In this document: in pieces, positions 28,108 through 36,766 of the stretch
Layout of the letters: each line of letters starts with the position of its first letter
Position numbering within the stretch: the first letter of the stretch is position 1
Assembly: GCA_022843385.1 (NCBI GenBank)
Contig: JALHNT010000011.1
Coordinates: 99,260-163,259 of the forward strand
Origin: Anaerolineae bacterium
Lineage (GTDB): Bacteria; Chloroflexota; Anaerolineae; Aggregatilineales; Phototrophicaceae
Reading direction: 5' to 3'
Length of the DNA: 64,000 bases
Position numbers and translations under genes: made by a program
The notes under the pieces: model-generated
Database searches by the model: none
Told to the model about the DNA's origin: nothing
Seen by the model: only the letters and a program-made list of their open reading frames with translations

Positions 28108-30465
28108 ATGGGTGTTGTTGGCACCAGCATCAAGCGGCGCGAAGACCCGCGCCTCATCACCGGCGAAGCAAAATACATCGATGACATCCAGCTTCCAGGT
28201 CTGACCTACGCGGCGATTCTGCGTAGCCCCTACGCGCACGCCCGCATCAACGCGATCAACACCGATGCGGCCAAAGCCGTCCCCGGCGTGATCGCCGTCT
28301 ACACCGGCAGCGACTTTGCCGACCTGAACCCACTCCCGTGTGCGTGGCAGGCCGGCGGCGTCAAGAATTATGTGAATACCCCGCGCGTTCTCGAAATCGA
28401 CAAAGTGACCTTCACCGGGGCTGGTGTGGCAGTGGTCGTGGCGACCAGCCGCTATATCGCTGAAGACGCGCTGGCGTTGATTGATGTCGATTGGGAACCG
28501 CTCGAGGTCGTGGTGGATGCGAAGCAAGCGACTGAACCCGGCGCACCGCAGTTGCACGGAAATGCGCCTAACAACATCGCGCTTCAGTGGGAGTGTGGCG
28601 AAGCAGCCGCCGTTGATCAGGCGTTGGCCGAGGCTGATGTCGTCATCCGTCAGTCGCTCATCAACCAGCGTTTGATCCCGACGCCGATTGAACCGCGTGG
28701 CTGCATCGCCCAGTACCTCGGCGCGACTGGCGAATTCACCGTGTGGATGACGTCGCAGGCTCCGCATGTGATGCGCCTGCTCATGACCGCCTTTGTCTTC
28801 GGCATCCCTGAAACCAAGATGCGCGTAATTTCCCCGCAGGTGGGCGGAGGCTTCGGCGCAAAAATCTTCCTCTACCCCGAATACTGCCTGATGGCGGCGA
28901 TTGCCCGCAAGACCGGGCGTCCGGTCAAGTGGATGGAAACGCGCAGCGAAAATTATATCGCCACCACGCACGGGCGCGACCATATCACCGATGTAGAAAT
29001 TGGTGCCAAGCGCGACGGCACGATCACCGCGCTCAAGGTCAACACCTATGCCAACCTGGGCGGCGTGCTTTCGACCATCGCCCCTGGCATTCCGACCACT
29101 CTCTACGGGCGTTTGCTCTCCGGCGTGTACCAGTTCCCCAACATTTACTGTCATGTGACCGGCGTGTACACCAACACCGGCATGGTGGATGCCTATCGAG
29201 GTGCCGGTCGCCCCGAAGCGACGTATGTCACCGAGCGCGTCGTGGACCTGGTGGCGGATGAACTCGGTCTTGATCCCATCGATGTGCGGCGCAAGAACTT
29301 CATCCCGGCGGATGCCTTCCCCTACGACCCCAAGATTCTCAAGGGCTTGAAGTACGACAGCGGGAATTATGACGCGGCCATGAATCGTGCGCTGGAAATG
29401 TTCGATTACCCGGCCTTCCTGCGGGAACAGGCCGAAGCCCGCAAACACGGGCGCTACCTGGGCGTGGGCTTCTCGACCTACCTGGAAATCTGCGGCGTCG
29501 CCCCATCAGCCTGGATCGGGCTGCCGGGTGAAGGCTGGGGCGCGGGACTGTGGGAAAGCGCCAACGTCCGCGTCCACCTGACCGGCAAGGTTGTCGTCAC
29601 CACCGGTTCGCAGAATCATGGGCAAGGGCACGAAACCAGCGTCGCCCAGATTACCGCGGATGAACTCGGCGTCAGCGTCGATGACGTGATCGTTCAGCAC
29701 AGCGATACGCTCGGCACCCCCTTCGGCTATGGCACTTATGGCAGCCGCAGCACCGCCGTCGGCGCGATTGCGGTTTATACCAGCCTCCAGCGCATCAAAG
29801 AGAAGGCGCGGGCGTTGGGCGCTCATATGCTGGAAGCCGCGATTGAAGATGTCGTCTTTGAAAATGGCAAGGCCTATGTCAAAGGCTCGCCGGATCGCTC
29901 CAAGAGCATTCAGGAAATTGCCGGGGCTGCGGCGCTGGCCTACAGCCTGCCAGCGGGGATGGAACCGTTCCTCGATGACACGGCCTACTATGACCCGCCC
30001 AACTGTACCTTCCCGTTCGGCACCCATATCTGCGTCGTCGAAATCGATCCTGAAACCGGCTGGGTGACGCTCAAACGCTATGTGGCGGTGGACGACGTGG
30101 GCAACGTCATCAATCCCATGATCGTCGAAGGCCAGACCCAGGGCGGCATCGTCCAGGGGATTGCCCAGGCGCTCTGGGAAGGCGCGGTGTACGATGAGAA
30201 TGGGCAACTGCTGACCGGGTCGCTGATGGATTACGCCCTGCCGCGCGCCGACATGCTGCCCAACTTCGAACTCGACCGGACGGTTACGCCCTCGCCGGTC
30301 AACCCGCTCGGCGTCAAGGGCGCGGGCGAAATGGGTACGATTGCATCCACCCCGGCGGTGGTCAACGCCGTCATCGATGCGCTGTCGCCCTTTGGCGTTC
30401 GTCACCTGGATATGCCGCTCACGCCGGTTAAGGTGTGGCAGGCGATGAAGCAGACTGGAGCCTGA
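28108..30465 (+). CDS. Molybdenum hydroxylase large subunit, form II CoxL-like
   Basis: The 785-aa protein has the XdhB/CoxL layout: GTSIKRREDPRLITGEAKY at the start, GGGFGAK for cofactor binding, and GVKGAGEMGT with the catalytic glutamate E741 near the end. At the active-site loop it reads AYRGAGR (362-368), the form II signature. Form I CO dehydrogenases have AYxCSFR with the cysteine that holds copper, and that cysteine is absent here. The likely reaction is hydroxylation of an aldehyde, N-heterocycle or other organic molecule by a molybdenum cytosine dinucleotide centre. The FAD subunit gene follows after 3 nt. Confidence 0.95.
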   Translation: MGVVGTSIKRREDPRLITGEAKYIDDIQLPGLTYAAILRSPYAHARINAINTDAAKAVPGVIAVYTGSDFADLNPLPCAWQAGGVKNYVNTPRVLEIDKVTFTGAGVAVVVATSRYIAEDALALIDVDWEPLEVVVDAKQATEPGAPQLHGNAPNNIALQWECGEAAAVDQALAEADVVIRQSLINQRLIPTPIEPRGCIAQYLGATGEFTVWMTSQAPHVMRLLMTAFVFGIPETKMRVISPQVGGGFGAKIFLYPEYCLMAAIARKTGRPVKWMETRSENYIATTHGRDHITDVEIGAKRDGTITALKVNTYANLGGVLSTIAPGIPTTLYGRLLSGVYQFPNIYCHVTGVYTNTGMVDAYRGAGRPEATYVTERVVDLVADELGLDPIDVRRKNFIPADAFPYDPKILKGLKYDSGNYDAAMNRALEMFDYPAFLREQAEARKHGRYLGVGFSTYLEICGVAPSAWIGLPGEGWGAGLWESANVRVHLTGKVVVTTGSQNHGQGHETSVAQITADELGVSVDDVIVQHSDTLGTPFGYGTYGSRSTAVGAIAVYTSLQRIKEKARALGAHMLEAAIEDVVFENGKAYVKGSPDRSKSIQEIAGAAALAYSLPAGMEPFLDDTAYYDPPNCTFPFGTHICVVEIDPETGWVTLKRYVAVDDVGNVINPMIVEGQTQGGIVQGIAQALWEGAVYDENGQLLTGSLMDYALPRADMLPNFELDRTVTPSPVNPLGVKGAGEMGTIASTPAVVNAVIDALSPFGVRHLDMPLTPVKVWQAMKQTGA

Positions 30466-30468
30466 ACC

Positions 30469-31329
30469 ATGAGCATGAGACCATCTAGTTTCAACTATGC
30501 GCGCGCCGCTTCGGTGGCGGAAGCTGTCGAGATTTTGAGCAGCAATCCGGGAGCCAAAGCGCTGGCGGGCGGGCATAGCCTCATTCCGCCGCTCAACCTG
30601 CGTCTGTCGCAGCCCGACACCCTGGTTGACATCGGGCGCATTGCCGAACTGCGCGGCATCTCCGTCAAGAGCGGGAGCGTGGTCATCGGTGCGCTCACGA
30701 CCCACAATGAGATCGCCCATTCCAGCGATGTCAAGCAACACGCCCCGGCGTTGGCGCAGGCCGCCAGCAAGATTGGCGATCAGCAGGTGCGCAACTGGGG
30801 TACGTTGGGCGGCAATATCGCCCACGCCGACCCGGCCTCCGACCCGCCGGTGGTGCTGCTGGCCTATGGCGCACGCATTCACATCACAGGCGCAGCCGGG
30901 ACGCGGGTAGTGGTGGCGTCCGATTTCTTCGTCGATCTGTTCACCACCGCGCTCGATAGCGGCGAACTGATCCACGCGATTGAAATTCCTTCGGCGGCCG
31001 GCAAGCGCAGCGCCTACGTCAAGATGTCGCACCCCGCGTCGCGCTATTCGGTGGTCGGCGTCGCGGTATCGCTGAACATGTCCGGGAACACCTGCACCGG
31101 CGCAGTGGTTGCCATCGGCGGGGCGACGCCCAAAGCGACGCTCTCGGCTGGCGCAGCGGCGGCCCTGAGCGGCTCGGCGCTGGACGCAGCCGCGCTCGAT
31201 GCAGCGGCGAAAGCCTTGCAGCAGGACATCAGCAGCGATGTGATGGGCGATCTATTCGCGCCGAATCATTATCGGCTGGAGATGGCCGGGGTTTACCTGA
31301 AGCGCGCAGTCACGGCAGCGCTGGCATAA
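30469..31329 (+). CDS. coxM: Molybdenum hydroxylase FAD-binding subunit
   Basis: The 286-aa protein matches the length of CoxM/XdhC-type medium subunits. It shows the two FAD motifs of this family: AGGHSLIPPLNLRL (pyrophosphate loop) and TLGGNIAHADPASDPP. It accepts electrons from the small subunit and passes them to quinone or another acceptor. Here the order is small, large, medium, unlike the medium-small-large order known from Oligotropha. It ends 70 nt before the next gene, with a hairpin in the gap. Confidence 0.94.
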   Translation: MSMRPSSFNYARAASVAEAVEILSSNPGAKALAGGHSLIPPLNLRLSQPDTLVDIGRIAELRGISVKSGSVVIGALTTHNEIAHSSDVKQHAPALAQAASKIGDQQVRNWGTLGGNIAHADPASDPPVVLLAYGARIHITGAAGTRVVVASDFFVDLFTTALDSGELIHAIEIPSAAGKRSAYVKMSHPASRYSVVGVAVSLNMSGNTCTGAVVAIGGATPKATLSAGAAAALSGSALDAAALDAAAKALQQDISSDVMGDLFAPNHYRLEMAGVYLKRAVTAALA

Positions 31330-31341
31330 GCACATACACGG

Positions 31342-31374
31342 GTGTTCCCTTACCCATTCGGCGTGAGGGAACAC
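31342..31374 (+). terminator. Intercistronic hairpin between structural and maturation genes
   Basis: GTGTTCCCT (31342-31350) pairs perfectly with AGGGAACAC (31366-31374) over a 15-nt loop, with no T-run. It lies between the FAD-subunit gene and the MoxR gene and likely lowers expression of the maturation genes relative to the structural ones. Confidence 0.6.
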
Positions 31375-31399
31375 GGTACCTTTGCTGGGAAGGCTAACG

Positions 31400-32305
31400 A
31401 TGTTTTCAAGTATCGATCGGTTGCAGGAGGCGCTGACGGAACGCCGCTACATTGCTGAACGCAGCCTGGCAACCGTCATTTATCTGGCGCTGCGAATGGG
31501 AAAGCCGCTTTTTCTCGAAGGCGAAGCGGGCGTCGGCAAGACCGAAGTCGCCAAGACGCTTTCCGCCCTGCTCGACACCTCCCTCATCCGCTTGCAGTGC
31601 TATGAGGGGTTAGACAGCAGCAGCGCCCTGTATGAGTGGAACTACGCGGCACAGCTTTTACAACTGCGCCTGCTCGAAGCCGGTGGCGCAGATCGGTCTG
31701 AGATGAAGGCCAGCCTGTTCACGCGCGAATTTCTCCACAGCCGCCCGTTGTTGCAAGCGGTGGAACAGAGCGCGACGGGCAAACCGGTTGTGCTGCTGGT
31801 GGACGAAATCGACCGGGCGGACGAGGAATTTGAAGCCTTCCTGCTTGAGCTGCTCTCCGATTTTCAGGTGACCATCCCGGAGCTGGGTACCATTCGCAGC
31901 GACACCCCGCCGGTGGTCGTCATCACCTCCAACCGCACCCGCGAAATTCACGACGCGCTCAAACGCCGCTGTGTCTATCACTGGATTGAGTATCCCAGTT
32001 TTCACAAGGAACTGGCAATTGTGCAGGCCAAAGTTCCGGCCATCCCGGAACGGTTGGCGCGCCAGGTCACGGCCTTTGTTGGCGAGCTGCGGCGGATGGA
32101 GTTGTTCAAAGCGCCGGGAGTCGCGGAAACACTCGACTGGGTGATGGCGCTCATCACGCTCGATCAGCGGGCGCTTTCCGAAGAGCTGGTGCGCGATACG
32201 GTGGGCGTGATCCTGAAGTATCAGGATGACATCGAAACTGTCATCGCTCAGGATTTGCTGAGTGCTGTGCTAGATCGTTCGACCGCGCTGGCTGATTCGA
32301 TGTGA
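31400..32305 (+). CDS. coxD: MoxR-type AAA+ ATPase (CoxD-like)
   Basis: The protein has 301 aa. Walker A is GEAGVGKTE (41-49), Walker B is LLVDEIDRADEE, and sensor residues lie around VVVITSNRTREIHDALKRRC. CoxD of Oligotropha is an AAA+ chaperone needed to assemble the copper-sulfur part of the CO dehydrogenase active site; in form II loci the homologue probably remodels the enzyme for cofactor or sulfido insertion. It pairs with the VWA protein that follows. ATG 31400 (GGGAAGG upstream) is preferred over a TTG six codons earlier. Confidence 0.92.
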   Translation: MFSSIDRLQEALTERRYIAERSLATVIYLALRMGKPLFLEGEAGVGKTEVAKTLSALLDTSLIRLQCYEGLDSSSALYEWNYAAQLLQLRLLEAGGADRSEMKASLFTREFLHSRPLLQAVEQSATGKPVVLLVDEIDRADEEFEAFLLELLSDFQVTIPELGTIRSDTPPVVVITSNRTREIHDALKRRCVYHWIEYPSFHKELAIVQAKVPAIPERLARQVTAFVGELRRMELFKAPGVAETLDWVMALITLDQRALSEELVRDTVGVILKYQDDIETVIAQDLLSAVLDRSTALADSM

Positions 32306-32308
32306 GCG

Positions 32309-33529
32309 ATGGTTGACTTCCCCGCGCCGATTGAGACGAACGGCAAACTGCTGGATAATCTGCTGTTATTTGGTCGTCTGTGCCGGGAATTGGGGATGCA
32401 CATCACCCCCAACGGGATGATCGAAGTGGCGCACGCCCTCGAATACATCGACCTGGGCAGGAAAGCCGACTTCTACTACACCCTGCGTGGCCTGATGGTC
32501 ACCCAGCAGCGTGATTTCAGGCTGTTTGATAAGGCGTTCGCCGCCTTCTGGAAGCGTCCAGCGGAAAGTGGCCTGCGCCTGAACCCACCCGCTCCCCGCG
32601 AATGGAACCCTGAACGCAAAATGCAGTTCTTGCCTCCGCTCGGCGCTCAGTTCGACCCACAGGTGCTGCCGGACGAGAACTCGCGTTTCGTGGCGGTCAT
32701 CCCGGCACAGAGCGGCATCGAACTGCTGCGCCACAAGAACTTCGCCGATATGTCGCCGGAGGAAATCGCCGCGGCGCGCTGGCTGATGAAGCGGATTGAC
32801 TGGTCGCTCGGCAGCCGCCTCAACCGGCGTTATCAGGCGGGCAACGGAAAATCGCTGGATGTGCGGCGGCTGCTGCGCCGCAGTCTGCGCTACGCCGGGG
32901 AAATCTTCGATCTGCCGGAACGCCGGCACACCGTCAAGCCGCGCCCGATTGTGGTGCTGTCGGACATCAGCGGCAGCATGGAACGCTACACTCGCCTGCT
33001 GCTCCACTTCATGCACACCCTGGCGGGCAGCCAGTATCCGGTCGAGTCGTTTGTGTTTAGCACCCGTCTGATCCGCATCACCCGTATGCTGCGCCGCAAA
33101 GCGGTGGATGCCGCGCTGCGCGAAGTGGGGGCGAGCGTCAACGTCTGGGGCAGCGGCACCCGCACCGACGAGGCGCTGCACACCTTCAACTACCGCTGGA
33201 GCCGCCGTGTCCTGGGTCAGGGCGCGGTCGTCATCCTGATTACCGACGGATGGGATCGCGGCGATACCACCCATCTGAGCGCCGAAATAGACCGGTTACA
33301 ACGAAGCTGCTACCGGCTCATCTGGTTGAATCCGCTGCTGGGCGACGCGCAGTACGCGCCGCTGACACGCGGGGCGCAGGCGATGCTGCCCTTCGTGGAT
33401 GATTTCCTGCCGGTGCATAACCTCGCCAGCCTGGAGATGCTCGCCCGCGAACTCTGGCGCATCGACTGGAAGCGCCCACAGCGTTCCCCGTATAAACATT
33501 TATTGGAAAAGGATCGGGTTGATGTTTGA
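32309..33529 (+). CDS. coxE: VWA-domain protein (CoxE-like)
   Basis: The 406-aa protein has a helical N-terminal half followed by a von Willebrand factor A domain with the MIDAS motif DISGSME (about residues 217-223) and an ITDGWDRGD strand. MoxR ATPases and VWA proteins act as pairs in metal-centre assembly, and the gene order here is the canonical coxD-coxE. It begins 3 nt after the coxD stop and overlaps the next gene by 8 nt. Confidence 0.92.
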   Translation: MVDFPAPIETNGKLLDNLLLFGRLCRELGMHITPNGMIEVAHALEYIDLGRKADFYYTLRGLMVTQQRDFRLFDKAFAAFWKRPAESGLRLNPPAPREWNPERKMQFLPPLGAQFDPQVLPDENSRFVAVIPAQSGIELLRHKNFADMSPEEIAAARWLMKRIDWSLGSRLNRRYQAGNGKSLDVRRLLRRSLRYAGEIFDLPERRHTVKPRPIVVLSDISGSMERYTRLLLHFMHTLAGSQYPVESFVFSTRLIRITRMLRRKAVDAALREVGASVNVWGSGTRTDEALHTFNYRWSRRVLGQGAVVILITDGWDRGDTTHLSAEIDRLQRSCYRLIWLNPLLGDAQYAPLTRGAQAMLPFVDDFLPVHNLASLEMLARELWRIDWKRPQRSPYKHLLEKDRVDV

Positions 33530-34532
33530 GATTGCGGAAACCGTCACGATCTGGTTGAAAGCCGGGACGCCCATCGCCCTGGCAACCGTCGTCGAAACCT
33601 GGGGATCATCCCCGCGTCAGGCCGGAGCCAAGATGGCCGTGACCGACGGGATGGCGATGATCGGATCGGTCAGCGGCGGCTGTGTCGAAACCGCTGTCAT
33701 CGCGGAAATGATCGATGCCCTGAACGACCGTCGTCCGCGCCTGTTGACCTATGGCGTCAGCGATGATGATGCCTGGAATGTTGGGTTGGCATGCGGCGGG
33801 AAAGTCACGGTGTATGCCGAACCGCTCGACCCGGCATGGTGGGGTCTGCTTAACGCCCACCTCGGTCAATCGTTCACCCAGGTGACGGTGCTTTCCGGCG
33901 AACACGCGGGCCTCAAGGCGCTGGTAGGCGATGCGGTTCATACTGTGCAAACGATGCCGCCGGAGGTGCTGCACGAGCTGGTCAGCGCCGCCCAAAGCTG
34001 CCGCACCACGACGCGCACGACAGCGGCGAGCTGGGATGTGCTGATCGAAGTGCATCGACCGCAGCCGACGCTCATCATCATCGGCGGGGCGCATGTGGCG
34101 TTGGCGCTGCGTCAGTACGCTGATATTCTTGGCTTTCGCGTGATGCTGATTGATCCGCGCAGCGCCTTTGCCACACCGGAACGCTTCCCCAATGTGGCGC
34201 AGATTTCGCACCAGTACCCCGATAAAGCGCTGGCGGATTACAACTTCAGCCAGGAAACCTATGTCGCGGTGCTGACGCATGATCCGAAGATCGATGATCC
34301 GGCGCTGCGCACTGTGCTTCCCCAGGGCGTGGCCTATGTCGGCATCCTGAGCAGCCGCCGCACCCACAAAAAGCGCATCGAGCGATTGACTGCGGCGGGC
34401 ATGGCGCGGGAGCTGTTCGGCCAGGTACACACGCCCATCGGTCTCGACATCGGGGCGCAGACGCCGGAAGAAATTGCGCTGGCGATCATGGCGGAAATCG
34501 TCGCGGTACGCAACCGAAAGCCAAAAGCATGA
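33522..34532 (+). CDS. coxF: XdhC/CoxF-family molybdenum cofactor maturation protein
   Basis: The 336-aa protein has the XdhC N-terminal motif (PIALATVVETWGSSPRQAGAKM and SGGCVETAV) and a C-terminal Rossmann domain (TLIIIGGAHVALAL, then GVAYVGILSSRRTHKKR). XdhC proteins bind the cofactor, promote its sulfuration and insert it into the apoenzyme. The start is the ATG at 33522, overlapping the end of coxE; the upstream open frame is antisense-like noise. Its stop overlaps the next start (ATGA). Confidence 0.93.
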   Translation: MFEIAETVTIWLKAGTPIALATVVETWGSSPRQAGAKMAVTDGMAMIGSVSGGCVETAVIAEMIDALNDRRPRLLTYGVSDDDAWNVGLACGGKVTVYAEPLDPAWWGLLNAHLGQSFTQVTVLSGEHAGLKALVGDAVHTVQTMPPEVLHELVSAAQSCRTTTRTTAASWDVLIEVHRPQPTLIIIGGAHVALALRQYADILGFRVMLIDPRSAFATPERFPNVAQISHQYPDKALADYNFSQETYVAVLTHDPKIDDPALRTVLPQGVAYVGILSSRRTHKKRIERLTAAGMARELFGQVHTPIGLDIGAQTPEEIALAIMAEIVAVRNRKPKA

Positions 34533-35536
34533 AGTTCGGGACGCTGCCACTGGAGCAAATGGTTGGGAAGATTCTGGCGCATCAATGTGTTGACGCCGGC
34601 GGGCGCAGGCTGTTCAGCAAAGGGCATGTCATCACCACCGATGATCTGGCGCGGCTGCGGGCGGAAAACATCGACTCGCTGGTCGTGGTGGCGCTGGATG
34701 ATGATGACGTGAACGAAAACGAAGCGGCGCGGCGGGTGGGTGTCGCGGCAGCCGGACAGAATATCCGCGTGACGACACCGGGCGTGGGCCGAGCCAACCT
34801 GATCGCCACCGTGCGCGGCATCCTACGCATGAATGTGCCAGCGCTGGAACGACTGAACAACATCGACGAAGGCATCACGCTGGCGGTGCTGCGCGAACAC
34901 ACGCTGGTTCAGGCCGGGCAGTTGGTCGGCCTGGTGAAGATCATCCCGTATGCCATGCCCATCGCCCGTGTCGAGGATGCAGAAGCCATCGCCCGCGAAG
35001 CCGACACCGTGTTGAGCGTCCGTCCGCTGGTGCCGCGCTCGGTGAGCCTGATCGTGACCGGGCCGCCATCGATGCAGGCCAAACTGGTACAAGACTTTGC
35101 GTCGGCGGTGCAAAGCCGCGTCGATGCGCTGGGGAGTCAGTTGAAGGCGACCGCTTACGTTGCCCATGAAGAAATCGCGCTGGCCGAGATATTGCGCGTT
35201 CAGGCCGCTGCCTATGATGTCATCCTGGTGGCGGGGGTGTCGGCCACGATTGATCGCCATGACGTGATCCCGTCGGCGCTGCGCTTGGCAGGGGGCAGCG
35301 TGGCCCATTTTGGCGTTCCGGTTGACCCCGGAAGTTTGCTGATGCTCGGCTACATTGGCAAAGTGGCGGTGATCGGTGCGCCGGGGTGCATCAAATCGCC
35401 CAAAGTCAACGTGATTGACCTGATTTTGCCGCGTCTGTTTGCCGGGGAACGGCTGACGCGGGCTGATCTGGTCGCGCTGGGGCATGGCGGTCTGCTCGAA
35501 GACATCGAAGATCGCGCCATGCCTCGTCAGCTTTAA
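34529..35536 (+). CDS. Molybdopterin-binding protein (MoeA/MogA-type domain)
   Basis: The protein has 335 aa. The N-terminal third is a small unknown domain; the C-terminal part is a MoCF_biosynth fold (SLIVTGPPSMQAK, YDVILVAGVSATIDRHDVIP, and a GHGGLLEDI tail). In many molybdenum hydroxylase loci a protein of this kind follows XdhC and is thought to handle or nucleotidylate the cofactor, as MobA/MocA does for the cytosine dinucleotide form. The ATGA overlap with coxF indicates one operon. It is the last gene of the operon; the next gene is convergent. Confidence 0.85.
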   Translation: MKFGTLPLEQMVGKILAHQCVDAGGRRLFSKGHVITTDDLARLRAENIDSLVVVALDDDDVNENEAARRVGVAAAGQNIRVTTPGVGRANLIATVRGILRMNVPALERLNNIDEGITLAVLREHTLVQAGQLVGLVKIIPYAMPIARVEDAEAIAREADTVLSVRPLVPRSVSLIVTGPPSMQAKLVQDFASAVQSRVDALGSQLKATAYVAHEEIALAEILRVQAAAYDVILVAGVSATIDRHDVIPSALRLAGGSVAHFGVPVDPGSLLMLGYIGKVAVIGAPGCIKSPKVNVIDLILPRLFAGERLTRADLVALGHGGLLEDIEDRAMPRQL

Positions 35537-35644
35537 CCAAGGCGAAGCGAACGCGCGCCATCGGTTTCGAAATCTGGGCAATCAAACCCGGATGAGGGAC
35601 TATAGATAAAATGTTTAGAAAACGCCTCGCTCTGGGAGTCTTAC

Positions 35645-36682
35645 TTATGCGCCCAACTCCGCTCGCACAATCTTCGTACCCTCCACCATCGCCTTGAGCT
35701 TCTCCCGACCAACCCAGCGCGCCGTCATGCTAAACCCGCAATCTGAGCTGATCCAAAGGCGCTGCGGATCAGTGTGTTTCAGCACCTCGCGGATCCGTTC
35801 AGCGACGATGGCCGGCGTCTCCACCGCGCGGGCTTTGACATCAATCACCCCGGCCGCCAGATATTGATCGGTGCGGGCATATTTGCTGAAAAGATCAGTC
35901 TGCCACATGCCCCGGTTGGCAAACTCCAGATGGATGATGTCCACGTTCAGGTCAGGGAAGATAGGAGCGATGTGTTCATAGGTGCGGTGCGCCACTGCCG
36001 GACGACCCATGAAGTTGCCAAAACAAATATGCAGACCGATGGTGGCGTTTAAGCCTTCGACGCAGCGATTGAACAGGGCGATGAAATCTGGCAGCGGCAC
36101 GAAATCATCAATGGCAGAGGGTTCATCAAGCTGGATGTGAGTGGCCCCGGCAGCGACCGCCCGCTTGAGTTCCTCATTGATGAGCGGGGCTAAGTCCCAG
36201 GCCACCGCTTTCTTATCGGCATAGACGGTGCCAGGATTGATGCGGAAGGCGAAGGTAACCGGGCCGCCCAATGGCGTGACCAGCGGTTTGCTGGTGCGTT
36301 GGCGGGCATAGTGCAGCTCTTCCGGCAGCCCTAACCCTTTGGGGGTACTCAATTTGCCGATGGCACGGAAGGCATCAATCATGTCGGGGCCGGGATAACC
36401 CAACTGCCGTTCCCAGGGGATTTTCTCCACACCATCGATGAGATCATAGAAGCCAACCAGGAAGTTGAAGCGACGCATCTCGCCATCGCTGATGACATCC
36501 ACCCCGGTTTCTTCTTGCTCCAGGATAGCCAGATTGGTCGCATCATCGAAGGCTTCGCGGATGTCGATGCTACCCAGCTCGCCACGTTTCATCGAATCGC
36601 GCACCACGAACAACCAGCCCGGCGTGCCATAACTACCAATGACCTGGGTGGGGAGCAGCGGCATATTTTTGTAGAGGTACAT
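35645..36682 (-). CDS. MetE-like (cobalamin-independent methionine synthase II) family protein
   Basis: The 345-aa protein corresponds to the C-terminal catalytic barrel of MetE alone. Candidate zinc ligands are in GLHICFGN (His and Cys), the glutamate strand that follows (VDIIHLEFANRG) and SSDCGFSMTARWVGREK. Stand-alone relatives include methyltransferases and epoxyalkane:coenzyme M transferase, so methionine synthesis is not certain. ATG 36682 is chosen with AAGGA upstream. It is the last gene of the leftward catabolic run, after an 84-nt gap that carries a repeat element. Confidence 0.88.
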   Translation of the reverse strand: MYLYKNMPLLPTQVIGSYGTPGWLFVVRDSMKRGELGSIDIREAFDDATNLAILEQEETGVDVISDGEMRRFNFLVGFYDLIDGVEKIPWERQLGYPGPDMIDAFRAIGKLSTPKGLGLPEELHYARQRTSKPLVTPLGGPVTFAFRINPGTVYADKKAVAWDLAPLINEELKRAVAAGATHIQLDEPSAIDDFVPLPDFIALFNRCVEGLNATIGLHICFGNFMGRPAVAHRTYEHIAPIFPDLNVDIIHLEFANRGMWQTDLFSKYARTDQYLAAGVIDVKARAVETPAIVAERIREVLKHTDPQRLWISSDCGFSMTARWVGREKLKAMVEGTKIVRAELGA

Positions 36683-36726
36683 AGCAATCAATCCTTCAGG
36701 ACTTACGCGGTTGAGTACGAGTTTGG

Positions 36727-36752
36727 CCTGATAAACAGGCAAGAACAGGTAA
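36727..36752. repeat. Interspersed CCTG/CAGG repeat, copy 2
   Basis: It matches 21539-21564 at 23 of 26 positions. It lies between the class III aminotransferase stop and the MetE-like start. An AGGACTTACGC sequence close by (36697-36707) resembles ends of small mobile elements seen in other bacteria; this is only a resemblance. Confidence 0.55.
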
Positions 36753-36766
36753 AAGTTAGGATTTAC

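Noticed and set aside
28108..30465. Calling the large subunit a CO dehydrogenase (form I CoxL)
   Set aside because: The active-site loop reads AYRGAGR and lacks the copper-binding cysteine of AYxCSFR.
27952..31032. Long open frames (about 500 codons each) antisense to the molybdenum hydroxylase genes
   Set aside because: They lie opposite clearly homologous genes, are rich in Arg/His/Gly/Asp as expected from antisense reading of GC-rich codons, and show no family features.
32366..33274. 302-codon frame antisense to the VWA protein gene
   Set aside because: The sense strand carries a MIDAS motif and canonical coxDEF order.
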